Shown one piece after another: positions 7,761-17,002 of a stretch of 64,000 nt of DNA. Location of the stretch: NCBI RefSeq assembly GCF_014694405.1, contig NZ_JAAUWV010000010.1:1-64000 (forward strand), written 5' to 3'. Numbering within the stretch: position 1 is the first letter of the stretch; each line of letters begins with the position of its first letter. Position numbers and translations under genes: made by a program. The notes beneath the pieces were generated by a model. It made no database searches, was not told where the DNA came from, and saw nothing but the letters and a program-made list of their open reading frames with translations. Source of the DNA: Pseudoalteromonas sp. S16_S37 (GTDB taxonomy: Bacteria > Pseudomonadota > Gammaproteobacteria > Enterobacterales > Alteromonadaceae).

Positions 7761-8774
7761 TTAATGACTCTGATCTTATTATTAACAGTAAAGTGTGCAA
7801 ACGCGGCGGTGATCTTACAGTATCACCATGTCAGCGAAAAGTTACCGCCCGTCACTTCCGTTAGTGCTGAGCAATTTAGTGCACATATGAATTATCTCAA
7901 AGAAGGCAACTTCAATGTAATGGCGCTAGATAAAATGCTACAGGCACTACAAGCATCAAAAGAGCTACCCTCAAACACTGTCGCTATCACTTTTGATGAC
8001 GGATATGACAACAACATAGAGCAAGCGGCTCCTATACTCGAGAAATTCAACTTCCCTTACACGATATTCGTTAACCCAAAGCTTATTGATGAAAAGCAAC
8101 ATTACCTGATGAGTTGGGAGCAACTTCGAAAATTAGCAAAAAAAGGCGCGCTGATAGCAAACCATAGTGCCAAACATGATTACCTACACTTACGCCGAAA
8201 CAATGAGACACAAGAGCAATGGGCTGAGAGAATAAAGGCCGACATTTTGTGGTCTGAAAAACGAATTACCGCTGAAATAGGTCATAATGCCAAACTGTTA
8301 GCTTATCCATATGGCGAGTTTAGTACACAGCTGCAGCAACTTGTTCGCTCTTTGGGCTTTATAGGCATTGGCCAGCACTCTGGTGCCGTTGGCAAACATA
8401 CAGACTTTACGCGAGTGCCACGCTTTCCTGCATCAGGAATATATGCGGAATTATCAACACTGAGTGTAAAACTTAACTCACACCCCTTTGCTATAAACAA
8501 ACTCACCTACAAAAATTCAGTGACCGATGATCCTCAGCCAAAATTACTGATTGATTTTGAGAACATGAACTTTTCAAAACAACAGTTTACTTGTTATGTA
8601 TCGGGTCAAGGCACGGCTAATGTAGCATGGCAGACAGAAACACAAGTGAGTGTTAGCGCCAAAGAGAAGCTCCCGACTGGACGCTCTCGTTATAACTGCA
8701 CTGCACCAATGGCAAATGGGCAAAGCCAACAGTTTTATTGGTTATCACAGCCTTGGGTTATACAGACCCCTTAA
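7740..8774 (+). CDS. Secreted polysaccharide deacetylase (NodB homology)
   Basis: A 344-residue exported protein. A signal peptide (about residues 1-23, ending CANA) precedes a carbohydrate esterase family 4 domain. Motifs are TFDDGYDNN near residue 90, with the catalytic and metal-binding Asp pair, and HSAKH near residue 144, the HxxxH metal site. Members remove N- or O-acetyl groups from chitin, peptidoglycan or exopolysaccharide; the substrate is not clear here. The last 90 residues look like a separate beta-rich region. I use the ATG at 7740 rather than an in-frame GTG at 7725, since it shortens the head-to-head overlap with the MATE gene; the GTG cannot be excluded. The gene ends 3 nt from cheB, which is convergent. 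Confidence 0.85.
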   Translation: MAKKLLHLMTLILLLTVKCANAAVILQYHHVSEKLPPVTSVSAEQFSAHMNYLKEGNFNVMALDKMLQALQASKELPSNTVAITFDDGYDNNIEQAAPILEKFNFPYTIFVNPKLIDEKQHYLMSWEQLRKLAKKGALIANHSAKHDYLHLRRNNETQEQWAERIKADILWSEKRITAEIGHNAKLLAYPYGEFSTQLQQLVRSLGFIGIGQHSGAVGKHTDFTRVPRFPASGIYAELSTLSVKLNSHPFAINKLTYKNSVTDDPQPKLLIDFENMNFSKQQFTCYVSGQGTANVAWQTETQVSVSAKEKLPTGRSRYNCTAPMANGQSQQFYWLSQPWVIQTP

Positions 8775-8777
8775 CCG

Positions 8778-9806
8778 CTACTTTTTACATGCAGTCAATA
8801 ATGTACTAGTCACTTCTTGTAATGGCACAACATCACGCGCCGCGTTTAATTCTATTGCGGCGCGTGGCATACCCCATACTACCGAGGTCTTTTCATCTTG
8901 AGCCACTGTATAAGCGCCAGCTTGCAGCAATCGTAACATCCCTTTTGCACCATCACTGCCCATCCCTGTCAGCAAAGCTGCATACACAGCGCCACCCAAT
9001 GGTACTAAAGAGTCAAATAAAACATCAACCGCAGGTTTATGCCTATTCACTGGCTCAGAGTCATCCAGCTCACATATTAATTTCATGCCTTTTTTGACTA
9101 CTTTTAAATGCTTATCTCCAGGGGCTATAAATACATGTCCAGGTAACAGCTCATCACCTGTCTGCGCTTCTTTTACTTTGACAACACAACATCTATCCAT
9201 TCTTAAGGCAAAAGAAGTACTAAAAATTGGCGGAATATGTTGCGTAACGACAACAGGAGGGGAATTAGAGGGCAGTCTTATCAAAACTTCTTTAATTGCT
9301 TCTGTTCCACCCGTAGATGCCCCGATTGCCAGCACAGTGCCACTTTTAAATTGCATGTTCTGAACTTTGACTGGGCCTGATTGAGCCGTAAGCGCTTTGT
9401 AAGAACGTATACGCGCTTGTGCTGCAATCCGCACTTTTTCATGAACAGATTGTGTATACCCTTTTAATTGACCCACAACATTTGAGACAGGCTTCGCGAT
9501 AAAATCTATGGCCCCGATTTCGAGTGCCTCAATCGTAGCTGGTGATCCTTGCTGAGTTAAGGTCGAAATCATCACAACAGGCATCGGCCGCAAGCGCATT
9601 AAGTTACGTAAAAAGCTGATGCCATCCATTTTTGGCATCTCTATATCTAAAGTCAGCACGTCAGGGTTTAAAGACTTGATCATTTCCCTTGCTTGATATG
9701 GATCAGCTGCAGCACCAACCACCTTAATATCGGGCGCTTGGTTCAATATTTCTGTGAGCAAACCTCTGATCAAAGGAGAGTCATCAACAATTAATACTTT
9801 GATCAT
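8778..9806 (-). CDS. cheB: Chemotaxis protein-glutamate methylesterase CheB
   Basis: A 342-residue response regulator and methylesterase/deamidase that removes methyl groups from receptor glutamates to reset sensitivity. The receiver domain (about 1-120) has the DD pair at residues 8-9 and the phosphoacceptor Asp54 in LTLDIEMPKMDG. The C-terminal esterase domain has the catalytic Ser in GASTGGT, His in VTQHIPP and Asp in GMGSDGAKG. It is the last gene of the minus-strand chemosensory operon, 8 nt after cheD. It likely acts on the receptor encoded at 11302-13980, whose C-terminal pentapeptide may tether it. Confidence 0.95.
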   Translation of the reverse strand: MIKVLIVDDSPLIRGLLTEILNQAPDIKVVGAAADPYQAREMIKSLNPDVLTLDIEMPKMDGISFLRNLMRLRPMPVVMISTLTQQGSPATIEALEIGAIDFIAKPVSNVVGQLKGYTQSVHEKVRIAAQARIRSYKALTAQSGPVKVQNMQFKSGTVLAIGASTGGTEAIKEVLIRLPSNSPPVVVTQHIPPIFSTSFALRMDRCCVVKVKEAQTGDELLPGHVFIAPGDKHLKVVKKGMKLICELDDSEPVNRHKPAVDVLFDSLVPLGGAVYAALLTGMGSDGAKGMLRLLQAGAYTVAQDEKTSVVWGMPRAAIELNAARDVVPLQEVTSTLLTACKK

Positions 9807-9814
9807 GCTCCCCC

Positions 9815-10432
9815 CTAAAACAACTCAATGTCAGTTTTGGCATCTTGAGTCTCAATATCATGTAAATAACGAACTTCACGTTTCTCAATGGTATCATTAT
9901 GCATTTCTCTGAGTTTTTTTACTTGTGCTTTACCTGTTTGCGGGTGAAACATCACTTTTCTGGGCCAAGGGCCACCCACATCATGAGAAACTAAATTCAA
10001 ACCTTCTTCTTGCACATACGCGTTAGCAAATCGGATATTCCCAACACCAATATCCGTCATGCTACGTATGATCTTTCCACCGCCAAATAACTTAATTTTT
10101 AGATTGGCTCGCGCCGCGCCGTTCTTTATCACCTCATTAATTAAATATTCCATTGCCCAGTTTCCATAACGACAATTCAAGTCATCGGCATGGATATCTT
10201 TAATATCTTTGGCTCCAGGCAACATAAAATGATTCATCCCGCCAATTCCACGAACATCATCATAAACACATGCAGCTATACATGAACCTAGAACCGTAGA
10301 AATATATTCGTCATTTTTTGATACGTAAAATTCTCCCGGCAACACTTTAGCTATCACCGCTGAACGACCCGAATCCCAGAACCGCTTTACATGCTCAAAC
10401 CCTGCAAGAACTGGTGCCAATTCCTTATTCAT
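9815..10432 (-). CDS. cheD: Chemoreceptor glutamine deamidase CheD
   Basis: A 205-residue enzyme that converts receptor Gln to Glu to prepare methylation sites; in some species it also cooperates with CheC phosphatase. The catalytic Cys lies in TVLGSCIAAC near residue 50 and the catalytic His in GGMNHFMLPG. The 5' end overlaps cheR by 8 nt, which suggests translational coupling. Neither CheC nor CheZ is encoded in this operon, so signal removal from CheY must use its own lability or a protein encoded elsewhere. E. coli has no CheD, so this points to a chemosensory cluster of another class. Confidence 0.93.
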   Translation of the reverse strand: MNKELAPVLAGFEHVKRFWDSGRSAVIAKVLPGEFYVSKNDEYISTVLGSCIAACVYDDVRGIGGMNHFMLPGAKDIKDIHADDLNCRYGNWAMEYLINEVIKNGAARANLKIKLFGGGKIIRSMTDIGVGNIRFANAYVQEEGLNLVSHDVGGPWPRKVMFHPQTGKAQVKKLREMHNDTIEKREVRYLHDIETQDAKTDIELF

Positions 10433-11246
10433 AAGACACCTTTTGATACATAGTTTTTCCTAAGTTGCGAAATTCCGTGTGCTCTTTGCCCATCGTCTCT
10501 GAGTGACCAATAAATAAGTGACCGCCGGGGGCTAATATTCGATGATATCCTGCAAACAGTTTGTCTTTTGTTTCTTTATCAAAATAGATAAGCACATTTC
10601 TACAAAATATTAGATCAAACGGACCTTTCATGGGCCAACTCTCAAGCAAGTTAAGACGTTTAAATGAAATCATAGATTGCAGTGCTGGCTTTACTTTATA
10701 CGACTCACCATTTGCGCTTTTTAAAAACCATTTTTTTAAATCTTCTGGTTCTAGACCATTAATATTACGAGCGCTGTAAACGCCCTCCTGAGCTTTGGCA
10801 AGCACACTTGAGTCTAAATCGGTGGCAAGAATTTTCACATCCCAACCACTGGGAAAACTGTTTTGAATAGTCATTGCGATACTATATGGCTCTTCTCCTG
10901 TAGAGCACCCAGCAGACCAAATTCGTATTCTTTTTGAATGTGCATTTTTTTGTATTAGTTGCCCAACAAGCACCTTAGATAAATACTCAAAGTGATGCTT
11001 TTCTCTAAAAAAAGACGTTAGGTTTGTGGTTATTGCATTGATAAAACTGCTAAATTCTTCAGCCGAGTCGTCGTCAATAAGCTCTATGTATTGCTTAAAA
11101 GACGTTAGCTGATTGGCTCTAATTCGACGCGCAATACGCGAATAAACCATTTCCTTTTTATGGGGTCCTAATACAATTCCACACGCTTGATAAACGCGCT
11201 CTGATAGCTGTGTAAAATCATCGTCAGTAAACAGGAACTCTCTCAT
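10425..11246 (-). CDS. cheR: Chemotaxis protein methyltransferase CheR
   Basis: A 273-residue S-adenosylmethionine-dependent methyltransferase that methylates receptor glutamates. An N-terminal helical domain (about 1-75) precedes the Rossmann-type domain. The SAM-binding segment IWSAGCSTGEEPYS lies near residue 110 and LIFCRNVLIYF near residue 210. No tetratricopeptide extension is present. It follows the receptor gene by 55 nt and overlaps cheD by 8 nt. The companion receptor ends in a WxxF-type pentapeptide, the docking signal for CheR in other species. Confidence 0.95.
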   Translation of the reverse strand: MREFLFTDDDFTQLSERVYQACGIVLGPHKKEMVYSRIARRIRANQLTSFKQYIELIDDDSAEEFSSFINAITTNLTSFFREKHHFEYLSKVLVGQLIQKNAHSKRIRIWSAGCSTGEEPYSIAMTIQNSFPSGWDVKILATDLDSSVLAKAQEGVYSARNINGLEPEDLKKWFLKSANGESYKVKPALQSMISFKRLNLLESWPMKGPFDLIFCRNVLIYFDKETKDKLFAGYHRILAPGGHLFIGHSETMGKEHTEFRNLGKTMYQKVSYE

Positions 11247-11301
11247 ACCATTCCCTTAAAGTGTATCTTGAGAGGCGGCTTAACACCGCCAACTAAAAGG
11301 G

Positions 11302-13980
11302 TTAGAACTCTTCCCACTCTTCAGAGCTGTCAGAAAACTTATTACCTATAGAAACAGGTTTTGATTCCAGCTTATTCGCACCTGTAGCTTTAGCTTTAGC
11401 TAGTTTAGGACTAGAAGAGGCACCATTTTTAGGCATCTGAGATGGCAACATCGTATGCTCACTACTTCCATCAACAATGAAGAAGTGTAATAACTTACGC
11501 ATATCATTTGCTTGCTCAGCCATAGATTCACCAGCAGCGGATGCTTGCTCAACTAGCGCAGCATTTTGCTGAGTCATTTCATCCATTTGTGCCACGGCTT
11601 TGTTCACTTGTTCAATGCCAGAGCTTTGTTCAACAGATGCCTCTGCGATGTCAGATATCATTTCTGTTACTCGCTTCACTGATGCAACAATATCCTTAAG
11701 CGTTGCGCCAGACTCGTTAACTAGCAAAGTACCATCTTCAACTTTACCTACACTGTCTCTGATTAAATCTTTAATCTCTTTCGCAGCGCCGGCTGAACGC
11801 TGAGCAAGATTTCGTACCTCTCCTGCAACAACTGCAAAGCCACGACCTTGTTCGCCCGCTCTCGCTGCTTCTACCGCAGCATTTAACGCTAACAGATTAG
11901 TTTGGAAGGCAATTTCATCAATTACACCAATAATATCTGCAATCTTCTTACTCGACTCATTGATGGCAGACATACTCTCAACAGCACGGCTCACTACTTC
12001 ACCACCAAGAATCGCTTTATCACATGTTTCTTCAGCCAAGCCATTTGCTACTTTGGCATTATCAGCATTTTGTTTAACCGTACTAGTCATTTGCTCCATA
12101 CTCGATGCGGTCTCTTCGAGTGATGAGGCTTGCTCCTCAGTGCGTTGACTCAAATCAGCATTGCCTTGAGAGATTTCTTCTGCACCACTTGCAACTAGCC
12201 CAGCCGACGCACTGATCTTATTAATCACTTCCGTTAGCTTATCTGCGGTACTATTGGCATCTCGTTTTAATTTATCAAACGCACCCTCGTACTCACCTGT
12301 AATTCGCTGAGTTAAATTACCATTAGCTAGAGCGTCCAACATCTGCGCTGTATCAGATACCGCATCATCGACCATACCTACTAACTCGTTCAATCCCTTA
12401 GCCAATCGCAAGTAGAATCCATCTTTGCCCTGTTCGCTCAAGCGACTACTTAAATCACCACTACCCGCAGAGGCAATCAGATCGTTCAACTCTTTTTCAA
12501 TCGCTACTTCATTTGTTCTATCATTCCACTCTACAACAGTGCCAATTCGTTCACCTTCATCGTTGAGAATTGGATTGGCAATTAAACCAAATGTGCGACC
12601 ACCTACTACAATTTCAGTTTTATACGCGGTCGTTAGCTTAGCTAATAAGCCACGTTGATGAGCTGGATTTTTGTGGAAAACATCTATATTTGCACCAATC
12701 AAAGCATTCGCATCAAACTGAGGTAAATCTTTGCGCAAGTCGCTTTCTGCATTTCGCATCATCTTTTGCACTGCGTCATTCATGTAAACAATATTATGTT
12801 CATGATTAGCAATCATGGTATTGGTTGCAACATTATCAAGAGCTCGCTTCACGCGTAAATTTTCATACGCGGTTTCTCGTTCTTTACGCTCCCGCTCCAA
12901 ACGCTCTGTTTTATCATCCCACTCAACCACGGTACCCAAGCGATTGTTTTGTTCATCAAATACAGGGGTTGCTATCAAGCCAAATGTAAAGCCAGCAACT
13001 TTAATATCCGTCTTATATGTGTCTGTTAGACCATCGAGCAGTTTGCGTTGGTGACTTGGGTTAACATGGAAAACATCAATACACTCGCCAATCAGTTTCT
13101 TAGCATCAAAGTTAGGCAGTGCTTGGCGCAGTTGCGCTTGATTTTCACTTAACATCTCCAGTACTGAGTGATTTGCGTACACAATGTTGCAATCCTCATC
13201 AGCCAACATAACATTGGCCTGACACACATTAAGCGCGCTGGTTATTCTTGCGTTATTTGCAGCCAGAGTAGCTTGCTTTTGTTCAAAAGCGAGCTTCTCT
13301 GTAACATCTTTCCATTCAACTAAAGTCGCTATACGCTCATTCTCAGAATTAAACACGGGTGTTGCAATCAGATCAAAAGTTAAACCTGCTACATTAATTT
13401 GTGTGGTATAGACTCGGTTTAACGTTGCTAGTAAACCTCTTTGATGTGCTGGGTTTTTATGGAACTCGTCAATATTTGTCCCGACTAACCGGTCAACATT
13501 AAAACTAGGTAAGCTTTCCCTCAAACGTGCTTCATTTGCTTTGAGCATTTTTGTAACAGAATCATTGAGGTAAGTAATATTTAAGTTTTGATCCGCAATC
13601 ATGATATTAGCTTGGCAAGTTTGCAGTGCGTTTAACAAGCTTTCGATATGATTTTTATCTTCGCTTGGAACTGCATCCTCTTCGGTATGGCTAATACGAG
13701 TCAACTCAGGCAAGGCACTCAAGTCTAACCTAGAAATCATATCCTTATCGGTCAAACGAAGATAAGGGATAGCTGCATTTAGGCAGACAAGCTTACGTGT
13801 TAAATTGTCTAGGAGCTGTTTAAGGTACAAAATAGTACCAAGCGTAACTACCACAGGGAAACCGATAACTAAGCCATTTTCAGCATTTATCACTACCCCC
13901 GATAACTGGAAAGCACCAATTATGGCAGCCACCAGCACTACTGCAATAATTAATAACTTATTATTGATCTCACTTTGCAT
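11302..13980 (-). CDS. Methyl-accepting chemotaxis protein with three PAS domains
   Basis: A receptor of 892 residues from the ATG at 13980, preceded by AAGGTGAG; a GTG 16 codons upstream would overlap cheW. Two hydrophobic helices (about 9-27 and 36-53) are separated by a very short loop, so there is almost no periplasmic domain. Three tandem PAS domains follow (about 120-230, 240-360 and 370-480), each with a conserved stretch of the type H-x-NP-[AS]-HQR. Then come a HAMP-like region and the signalling domain, with the hairpin tip EIAFQTNLLALNAAVEAARAG in two overlapping parts. The protein ends in EWEEF, matching the CheR/CheB tether pattern. Sensing is therefore probably cytoplasmic, for example redox or a cofactor-bound ligand. 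Ligand unknown. Confidence 0.93.
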   Translation of the reverse strand: MQSEINNKLLIIAVVLVAAIIGAFQLSGVVINAENGLVIGFPVVVTLGTILYLKQLLDNLTRKLVCLNAAIPYLRLTDKDMISRLDLSALPELTRISHTEEDAVPSEDKNHIESLLNALQTCQANIMIADQNLNITYLNDSVTKMLKANEARLRESLPSFNVDRLVGTNIDEFHKNPAHQRGLLATLNRVYTTQINVAGLTFDLIATPVFNSENERIATLVEWKDVTEKLAFEQKQATLAANNARITSALNVCQANVMLADEDCNIVYANHSVLEMLSENQAQLRQALPNFDAKKLIGECIDVFHVNPSHQRKLLDGLTDTYKTDIKVAGFTFGLIATPVFDEQNNRLGTVVEWDDKTERLERERKERETAYENLRVKRALDNVATNTMIANHEHNIVYMNDAVQKMMRNAESDLRKDLPQFDANALIGANIDVFHKNPAHQRGLLAKLTTAYKTEIVVGGRTFGLIANPILNDEGERIGTVVEWNDRTNEVAIEKELNDLIASAGSGDLSSRLSEQGKDGFYLRLAKGLNELVGMVDDAVSDTAQMLDALANGNLTQRITGEYEGAFDKLKRDANSTADKLTEVINKISASAGLVASGAEEISQGNADLSQRTEEQASSLEETASSMEQMTSTVKQNADNAKVANGLAEETCDKAILGGEVVSRAVESMSAINESSKKIADIIGVIDEIAFQTNLLALNAAVEAARAGEQGRGFAVVAGEVRNLAQRSAGAAKEIKDLIRDSVGKVEDGTLLVNESGATLKDIVASVKRVTEMISDIAEASVEQSSGIEQVNKAVAQMDEMTQQNAALVEQASAAGESMAEQANDMRKLLHFFIVDGSSEHTMLPSQMPKNGASSSPKLAKAKATGANKLESKPVSIGNKFSDSSEEWEEF

Positions 13981-14002
13981 GCTCTCACCTTTTCCTTTAA
14001 TT

Positions 14003-14509
14003 TCAACCTTGTGCAACTTGTTTTGCACTTAGGTCAAGCACTTTTGCTAAGCTAAGCAAAACCACCATTTTGTCGCCTACATTAACTAACCCATTTACAT
14101 ACTGCCCATTATCAGAATCTTGAAAATCTGGAACATCTTTCGCTTTTTCTTCTGAAATACTGTAAACATCTGATACCGCATCAACGACCAGACCCATTAC
14201 CTTTTGCTGTTCTCTTATTTGCACAGAGACAACAATGACCACCGTTAAAGGTCCGTAGCTAATACTGGCAATGCCAAACCGAAGCCTTAAGTCGATAATT
14301 GGCACAATTGTCCCGCGCAAATTAATCGCGCCCTTAACAAAGTCGGGGGCATTGGGAATGGCAGTGACATCCTCCCATCCTCGGATCTCTTGAACTGCCA
14401 AAATATCTAGCCCGTATTCTTCACCAGCCATCAAAAAAGTAAGGTACTGATTTTCATCCTGCTGTTTCCCCAGACTCAACTGCTGATTTAGCCCTATATG
14501 TTCACTCAT
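14003..14509 (-). CDS. cheW: Chemotaxis adaptor CheW
   Basis: A 168-residue single-domain CheW that links receptor tips to CheA in the signalling array. Visible family features are the LAVQEIRGWEDVTAIPNAP segment near residue 38 and the KGAINLRGTIVPIIDLRLRFG segment (given here in parts: KGAINLRG, then PIIDLR), both typical of the adaptor core. The start codon overlaps the cheA stop by one base (TAATG), and the receptor gene starts 22 nt after the cheW stop, so these genes are translated from one message. Confidence 0.95.
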   Translation of the reverse strand: MSEHIGLNQQLSLGKQQDENQYLTFLMAGEEYGLDILAVQEIRGWEDVTAIPNAPDFVKGAINLRGTIVPIIDLRLRFGIASISYGPLTVVIVVSVQIREQQKVMGLVVDAVSDVYSISEEKAKDVPDFQDSDNGQYVNGLVNVGDKMVVLLSLAKVLDLSAKQVAQG

Positions 14510-16614
14510 TAAGCCACCTCATTTCCTTGCTGCTCTACCAACAACTCTTGAGTGCCAGGGCGTTTTAGCCCGCTTAACTTAATTAACCCAGAGATATCGA
14601 CTATCAAAGAGACTCTTCCATCGCCAAGTATTGTAGCGCCAGAGATGCCATCAACCTTTTGATAGTTGGCTTCTAAACTTTTAATAACCACCTGTTGCTG
14701 AGCAAGCAGGTCGTCAACAAGAATACCCACTTTATGGTTATCACTTTCAACAACCACTAGTAGTGTTTTGTCCAGTTCTTCAATCGCACCTTTGTGGTTA
14801 AAAATCTCATAAAGGCGCACAATTGGAATATATTCGTCTCTGAGCCTTAACACATCTAAGTCTTTGCCTACTCGACTGACTTTGGTTATGTCAATTTGTA
14901 ACGATTCAACGATAGAGATAAGTGGAATGATATAAGTGTGCTGAGCAACTTGAACTAATTGCCCATCTAGTATAGCTAAAGTCAGCGGCAATCGAATCGT
15001 GAAAGTTGAGCCAACCCCTTTAGCCGAAGCGACTTCTACCGACCCGTTTAGTGCCTGAATGTTTCGCCTAACGACGTCCATACCAACACCTCTGCCAGAT
15101 ATGTCACTAACCTCATCAGCTGTGGAAAACCCTGGCAAAAAGATAAGCTCATTTATTTCATCTGCAGAGAGCTCATCGTGTTCTTGAATCAAGCCGTTTG
15201 CGATTGCTTTACTGCGAATTTTTTCGGTATTTAAGCCCTGCCCATCATCCATTATTTCGATAACGATATTACCACCTTGGTGAAAAGCATTGAGTGTGAC
15301 AGTCCCTACCGGATCTTTTCCGGCTGCGATTCTTTTTTCTGGTGTCTCCAAACCATGGTCAAGCGAGTTTCTCACAAGGTGTACCATTGGATCAGAGATT
15401 TTCTCCATCACTGTTTTGTCTAACTCCGTTTGCTCACCCAGTAATTTAAGCTCGACTTGTTTGTTGAGCTTTTGGGAAATATCCCTCACCAAACGAGGGA
15501 AGCGACTAAACACAAAACTGATTGGTAACATGCGGATCCGCATGACATTTTCTTGCAAATCTCTGGTGTTGTGCGCCAATTGAGCAAGGCCCTCTTGCAG
15601 GGCGGTTATTGTCGATTCTGTGATCTCTTGCTCACCGATTTGGCTTAACATAGCTTGTGTTATCACCAACTCGCCAACCATATTGATTAATGAATCAACC
15701 TTATCGATGCCCACGCGGATTGAGGTGGAAGTTTCAGTATTTTTCTGCGACTCAGCCTTTTTACTGCTCTCTTTACTTGGTACAGCTACATTAGAAACAA
15801 CAGCAGGCACTGGTGAGCTATCACTTTGTTTTTCAGTTTGCTCTATAACCTCTTGTTCTTCATTGTTTTGCTGTTCTGCAGCCTTTGGCGCACCATCAAA
15901 TATTCCGCCACAGATACCAATAATGATTTCTGCGTCATCTTCGACCCACTCAAAAATTTCTTCGATGGCCTTTTGGTCTTTATCCGTGGTAAGGAAAAAT
16001 CGCCAGCTTAAAAAACACTCATCGGGATGCAGTTGTTCAATATCAGGCAGAGCATCATGAAAAGCTTGCGTCTCAATCTCACCAAGCTCTCCTAACTCCC
16101 CTATCATGTATAGAGGTTCATTTCCGGTTTTAAATAAATGAGGCTTGGGTTTAAAGTCAATTTGGTATGTGCTTTTAGTCACATCTGCGGTGCTTTCAGC
16201 TACAGCAACTGTAGTCGGCGTTTCTGCAATGCCTAAAATTTCTTCAAACTTTTCACGTAGTTCATTGGCTTCGGTTAGGTCAGGCTGTTGCTCAGCTTGT
16301 AACGCCCGTAATAATGTTCTCAAGCAGTCTACTGATTTTAGAAGCAAGTTGACATGCTCAGTGGTCAAAGTACGCTGCCCATCTCTCACTTGGTCAAGCA
16401 AGGTTTCAAGTACATGCGTAAAGTCTGACACTGAAGTAAAACCGAATGTTCCACTCCCACCTTTGATCGAATGTGCAGCCCTAAAAATGGTATTTATCGT
16501 TTCATTATCCTCTTTGCCAGGCTCCAAATTTAATAACTCAGACTCCATCGCATCAAGGCCTTCAAAGCTCTCTTCGAAAAATACCTCAAAAAACTGGCTA
16601 AGATCTATGCTCAT
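14509..16614 (-). CDS. cheA: Chemotaxis histidine kinase CheA
   Basis: A 701-residue cytoplasmic kinase that phosphorylates CheY and CheB in response to receptors. The P1 domain carries the phosphoacceptor His48 in FRAAHSIKGG. A second region (about 150-245) includes a CheY-binding-like P2 segment. After a Gln/Glu/Ser-rich linker (about 250-295) come the P3 dimerisation helices, the P4 ATPase with N box (VRNSLDHGLE), G1 (IMDDGQGL) and G2 (GRGVGMDVV), and the P5 CheW-like regulatory domain. It follows cheY by 16 nt and overlaps cheW by one base. Confidence 0.96.
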   Translation of the reverse strand: MSIDLSQFFEVFFEESFEGLDAMESELLNLEPGKEDNETINTIFRAAHSIKGGSGTFGFTSVSDFTHVLETLLDQVRDGQRTLTTEHVNLLLKSVDCLRTLLRALQAEQQPDLTEANELREKFEEILGIAETPTTVAVAESTADVTKSTYQIDFKPKPHLFKTGNEPLYMIGELGELGEIETQAFHDALPDIEQLHPDECFLSWRFFLTTDKDQKAIEEIFEWVEDDAEIIIGICGGIFDGAPKAAEQQNNEEQEVIEQTEKQSDSSPVPAVVSNVAVPSKESSKKAESQKNTETSTSIRVGIDKVDSLINMVGELVITQAMLSQIGEQEITESTITALQEGLAQLAHNTRDLQENVMRIRMLPISFVFSRFPRLVRDISQKLNKQVELKLLGEQTELDKTVMEKISDPMVHLVRNSLDHGLETPEKRIAAGKDPVGTVTLNAFHQGGNIVIEIMDDGQGLNTEKIRSKAIANGLIQEHDELSADEINELIFLPGFSTADEVSDISGRGVGMDVVRRNIQALNGSVEVASAKGVGSTFTIRLPLTLAILDGQLVQVAQHTYIIPLISIVESLQIDITKVSRVGKDLDVLRLRDEYIPIVRLYEIFNHKGAIEELDKTLLVVVESDNHKVGILVDDLLAQQQVVIKSLEANYQKVDGISGATILGDGRVSLIVDISGLIKLSGLKRPGTQELLVEQQGNEVA

Positions 16615-16630
16615 AACCCAGCTCCTCAGA

Positions 16631-16993
16631 TTAGCGAATTACTTTTTTCAACACCGCTAATAACTGCTCGGGATTAAAAGGCTTTACAATCCAACCTGTG
16701 GCACCTGCTGCCTTACCTTCAGTCTTTTTGTCCAGACCAGATTCAGTGGTAAGCATCAGCAAGGGTGTAAATTTATAATTAGGTAGGTTACGTAGCTCTC
16801 TAATTAGCGTAATGCCATCCATGACGGGCATATTCACATCGGAGATAACAGCGTCAAAGCCTTGTTGCTTTGCAATGCTAAGAGCTTCACTCCCATCACG
16901 CGCTTCAGTAACATCAAAACCCGCTTTTTTGAGTGTAAAACCCACCATCTGTCTCATCGATGCAGAATCGTCCACAGCTAAAATTTTCTTCAT
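16631..16993 (-). CDS. cheY: CheY-like response regulator
   Basis: A 120-residue stand-alone receiver domain. The acidic pair is at residues 8-9 (AVDDS), the phosphoacceptor is Asp52 in VISDVNMPVMDG, the switch Thr lies in LMLTTES and the conserved Lys in WIVKPF. It receives phosphate from the CheA encoded next to it. Whether it binds the flagellar motor or another output cannot be told from sequence. The GWIVKPFNP segment is more typical of receivers in accessory chemosensory operons than of E. coli CheY. No cheZ is present nearby. Confidence 0.9.
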   Translation of the reverse strand: MKKILAVDDSASMRQMVGFTLKKAGFDVTEARDGSEALSIAKQQGFDAVISDVNMPVMDGITLIRELRNLPNYKFTPLLMLTTESGLDKKTEGKAAGATGWIVKPFNPEQLLAVLKKVIR

Positions 16994-17002
16994 ACCAACC
17001 CC

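Noticed and set aside
15620-16060. 146-codon plus-strand frame opposite cheA
   Set aside because: It lies wholly inside the well-supported cheA gene and encodes a Ser/Cys-rich sequence typical of antisense frames.
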